Source: an uncultured Erysipelotrichaceae bacterium
Lineage (GTDB): Bacteria > Bacillota_I > Bacilli_A > RF39 > UBA660
Direction: 5' to 3'
Assembly: GCA_902767005.1 (NCBI GenBank)
Contig: CACXFY010000011.1
Location: forward strand, 1 to 5,484
DNA: 5,484 bases
Shown here: piece after piece, positions 5,122-5,484 of the stretch
Layout of the letters: the number at the start of each line of letters is the position of its first letter
How positions within the stretch are numbered: position 1 is the first letter of the stretch
Notes under the pieces: model-generated
The model's database searches: none
The model's input: only the letters and a program-made list of their open reading frames with translations
Told to the model about the DNA's origin: nothing
Program-made: the position numbers and the translations under genes

Positions 5122-5288
5122 TTTAGAGACATTCTTCTTTTTGTTAAGAGCATTGCTCAAAACTTTGAAGAATTAGGTTTTGGATCCATAATTATATAAG
5201 GGCTACCTCACACAATTATTTCTCCGTGGTGGATTAATAATATCATTGCCATTTGACAACCATATGTATTAACCCGATGAATTGGTTT

Positions 5289-5308
5289 CTTTAAAATTTC
5301 TTTTAAAG
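5289..5308. other. Perfect 8-bp stem-loop within the structured region
   Basis: CTTTAAAA (5289-5296) pairs with TTTTAAAG (5301-5308) around TTTC, which reads GAAA (GNRA tetraloop) on the minus strand. TTGG/CCAA (5282-5285 with 5311-5314) and ACCC/GGGT (5272-5275 with 5317-5320) extend it as a long interrupted stem. CCAA also matches TTGG at 5181-5183 and its neighbours (TTGGATC 5180-5186 with GATCCAA 5308-5314), a possible long-range alternative. Confidence 0.6.
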
Positions 5309-5318
5309 ATCCAACTGG

Positions 5319-5450
5319 GTGAATTACTAGTTGTAGCACTTTCGTGTTACAATTTTCATTCTGTGAATTACTAGTTGTAGCACTTTCGTGTTACAATTTT
5401 CATTCTGTGAATTACTTGTTATAGCACTTTTGTGTTATAACTTTCATTCT
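5319..5450. repeat. Three tandem 44-bp hairpin repeats
   Basis: Units at 5319-5362, 5363-5406 and 5407-5450 start GTGAATTACT and end TTTCATTCT. The first two are identical; the third differs at five positions. Each holds a 9-bp stem-loop, TTGTAGCAC/GTGTTACAA (third copy TTATAGCAC/GTGTTATAA), with loop TTTC or TTTT. Two of the five changes form a G-C to A-U swap across the stem, and a third turns the flanking G-U pair (plus strand) into G-C. There are no spacers, so it is not a CRISPR array. Confidence 0.9.
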
Positions 5451-5454
5451 GGGT

Positions 5455-5479
5455 TAGACTTAGGTATTACCTAGGTCTA
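5455..5479. other. 11-bp stem-loop at the right edge
   Basis: TAGACTTAGGT (5455-5465) pairs with ACCTAGGTCTA (5469-5479), eleven pairs around a three-base loop. One pair is T-G on the plus strand and would be C-A on the minus strand. No T-run follows within the five bases left in the window, so it is not shown to be a terminator. Confidence 0.65.
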
Positions 5480-5484
5480 CATTA

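Larger units (their letters stand above)
5005..5484. ncRNA. Candidate large structured non-coding RNA, runs off the right edge
   Basis: No credible reading frame exists in about 480 bases, yet local pairing is far denser than in other gaps. Visible helices: TTTCC/GGAAA (5058-5062 with 5078-5082); AATTTAGG/CCTAAATT (5089-5096 with 5105-5112), enclosed by GGAAA/TTTCC (5078-5082 with 5117-5121); ATTCTTC/GAAGAAT (5131-5137 with 5167-5173), with GAGC/GCTC inside; TTAATA/TATTAA (5234-5239 with 5267-5272); nested ACCC/GGGT, TTGG/CCAA and CTTTAAAA/TTTTAAAG (5272-5320); three repeated hairpins (5319-5450); an 11-bp hairpin (5455-5479). Strand is open: several pairs are G-U on plus but A-C on minus, which favours plus, while GAAA tetraloops and the bidirectional terminator at 4960-4985 favour minus. 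Size recalls OLE, ROOL or GOLLD RNAs, but I cannot match any of them. No good promoter is seen inside. Confidence 0.5.

Noticed and set aside
5253..5258. Perfect TTGACA as the -35 box of an internal promoter
   Set aside because: No acceptable -10 box lies 15-19 bases downstream; the 17-base position reads GATGAA.
5319..5450. CRISPR array
   Set aside because: The repeats are directly adjacent with no unique spacers, and no cas genes are in the window.
5005..5484. RNase P RNA, tmRNA, SRP RNA, 6S RNA, T-box or tRNA
   Set aside because: None of the conserved cores I can recall (for example the RNase P GAGGAAAGTCC block, the T-box GGTGG motif with a specifier stem, tRNA T-arm GTTCGA, or a tmRNA acceptor end) is found on either strand.

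Overview
The window is AT-rich (about 30% GC by eye) and looks like a chromosome segment of a low-GC Gram-positive-type bacterium. I would place it in Bacilli or the Mycoplasmatota-like gut lineages, which is an inference from codon use, strong AGGAGG-type ribosome binding sites, classical -35/-10 promoters and protein similarity. Code 11 fits: tryptophan is TGG throughout, and the one TGA (end of the HAD gene) works as a stop inside an ATGA overlap.

Layout. (1) Positions 1-35 hold the first 12 codons of a minus-strand gene that leaves the window, possibly dnaE. It is divergent from rpmB (ribosomal protein L28, 164-343, +). (2) Two minus-strand genes follow, each with its own promoter and terminator: typA/bipA (1139-2950), and downstream of it a 227-residue single-pass membrane protein of unknown function (385-1068). 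(3) Positions 3024-3889 are a two-gene minus-strand operon: a Cof-type HAD phosphatase whose stop overlaps, as ATGA, the start of an unannotated 57-residue basic protein. (4) Divergent from it is a 78-residue acidic orphan (3980-4216, +), then an aquaporin of the AqpZ water-channel type (4286-4951, +, TTG start). (5) From about 4986 to the end no protein gene is visible. This 500-base stretch is dense in perfect or near-perfect stem-loops and ends with a 44-bp hairpin unit repeated three times, whose third copy carries pairing-preserving changes. I read it as part of a large structured non-coding RNA that runs past the right edge. It is the most interesting object here. Its strand is not settled.

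Wiring. Every complete gene except the 57-residue one has a readable promoter, several with an extended -10 TGn motif. Every transcription unit ends in a compact hairpin plus T-run, often built into the last codons of the gene. In at least two junctions the next gene's promoter is laid directly onto, or against, the previous unit's terminator (57-aa gene to typA; 78-aa gene to aqpZ), and typA to the 227-aa gene is nearly the same. The genes are mostly single-gene units of unrelated function (translation, osmotic/water balance, phosphate ester hydrolysis), so no pathway links them.
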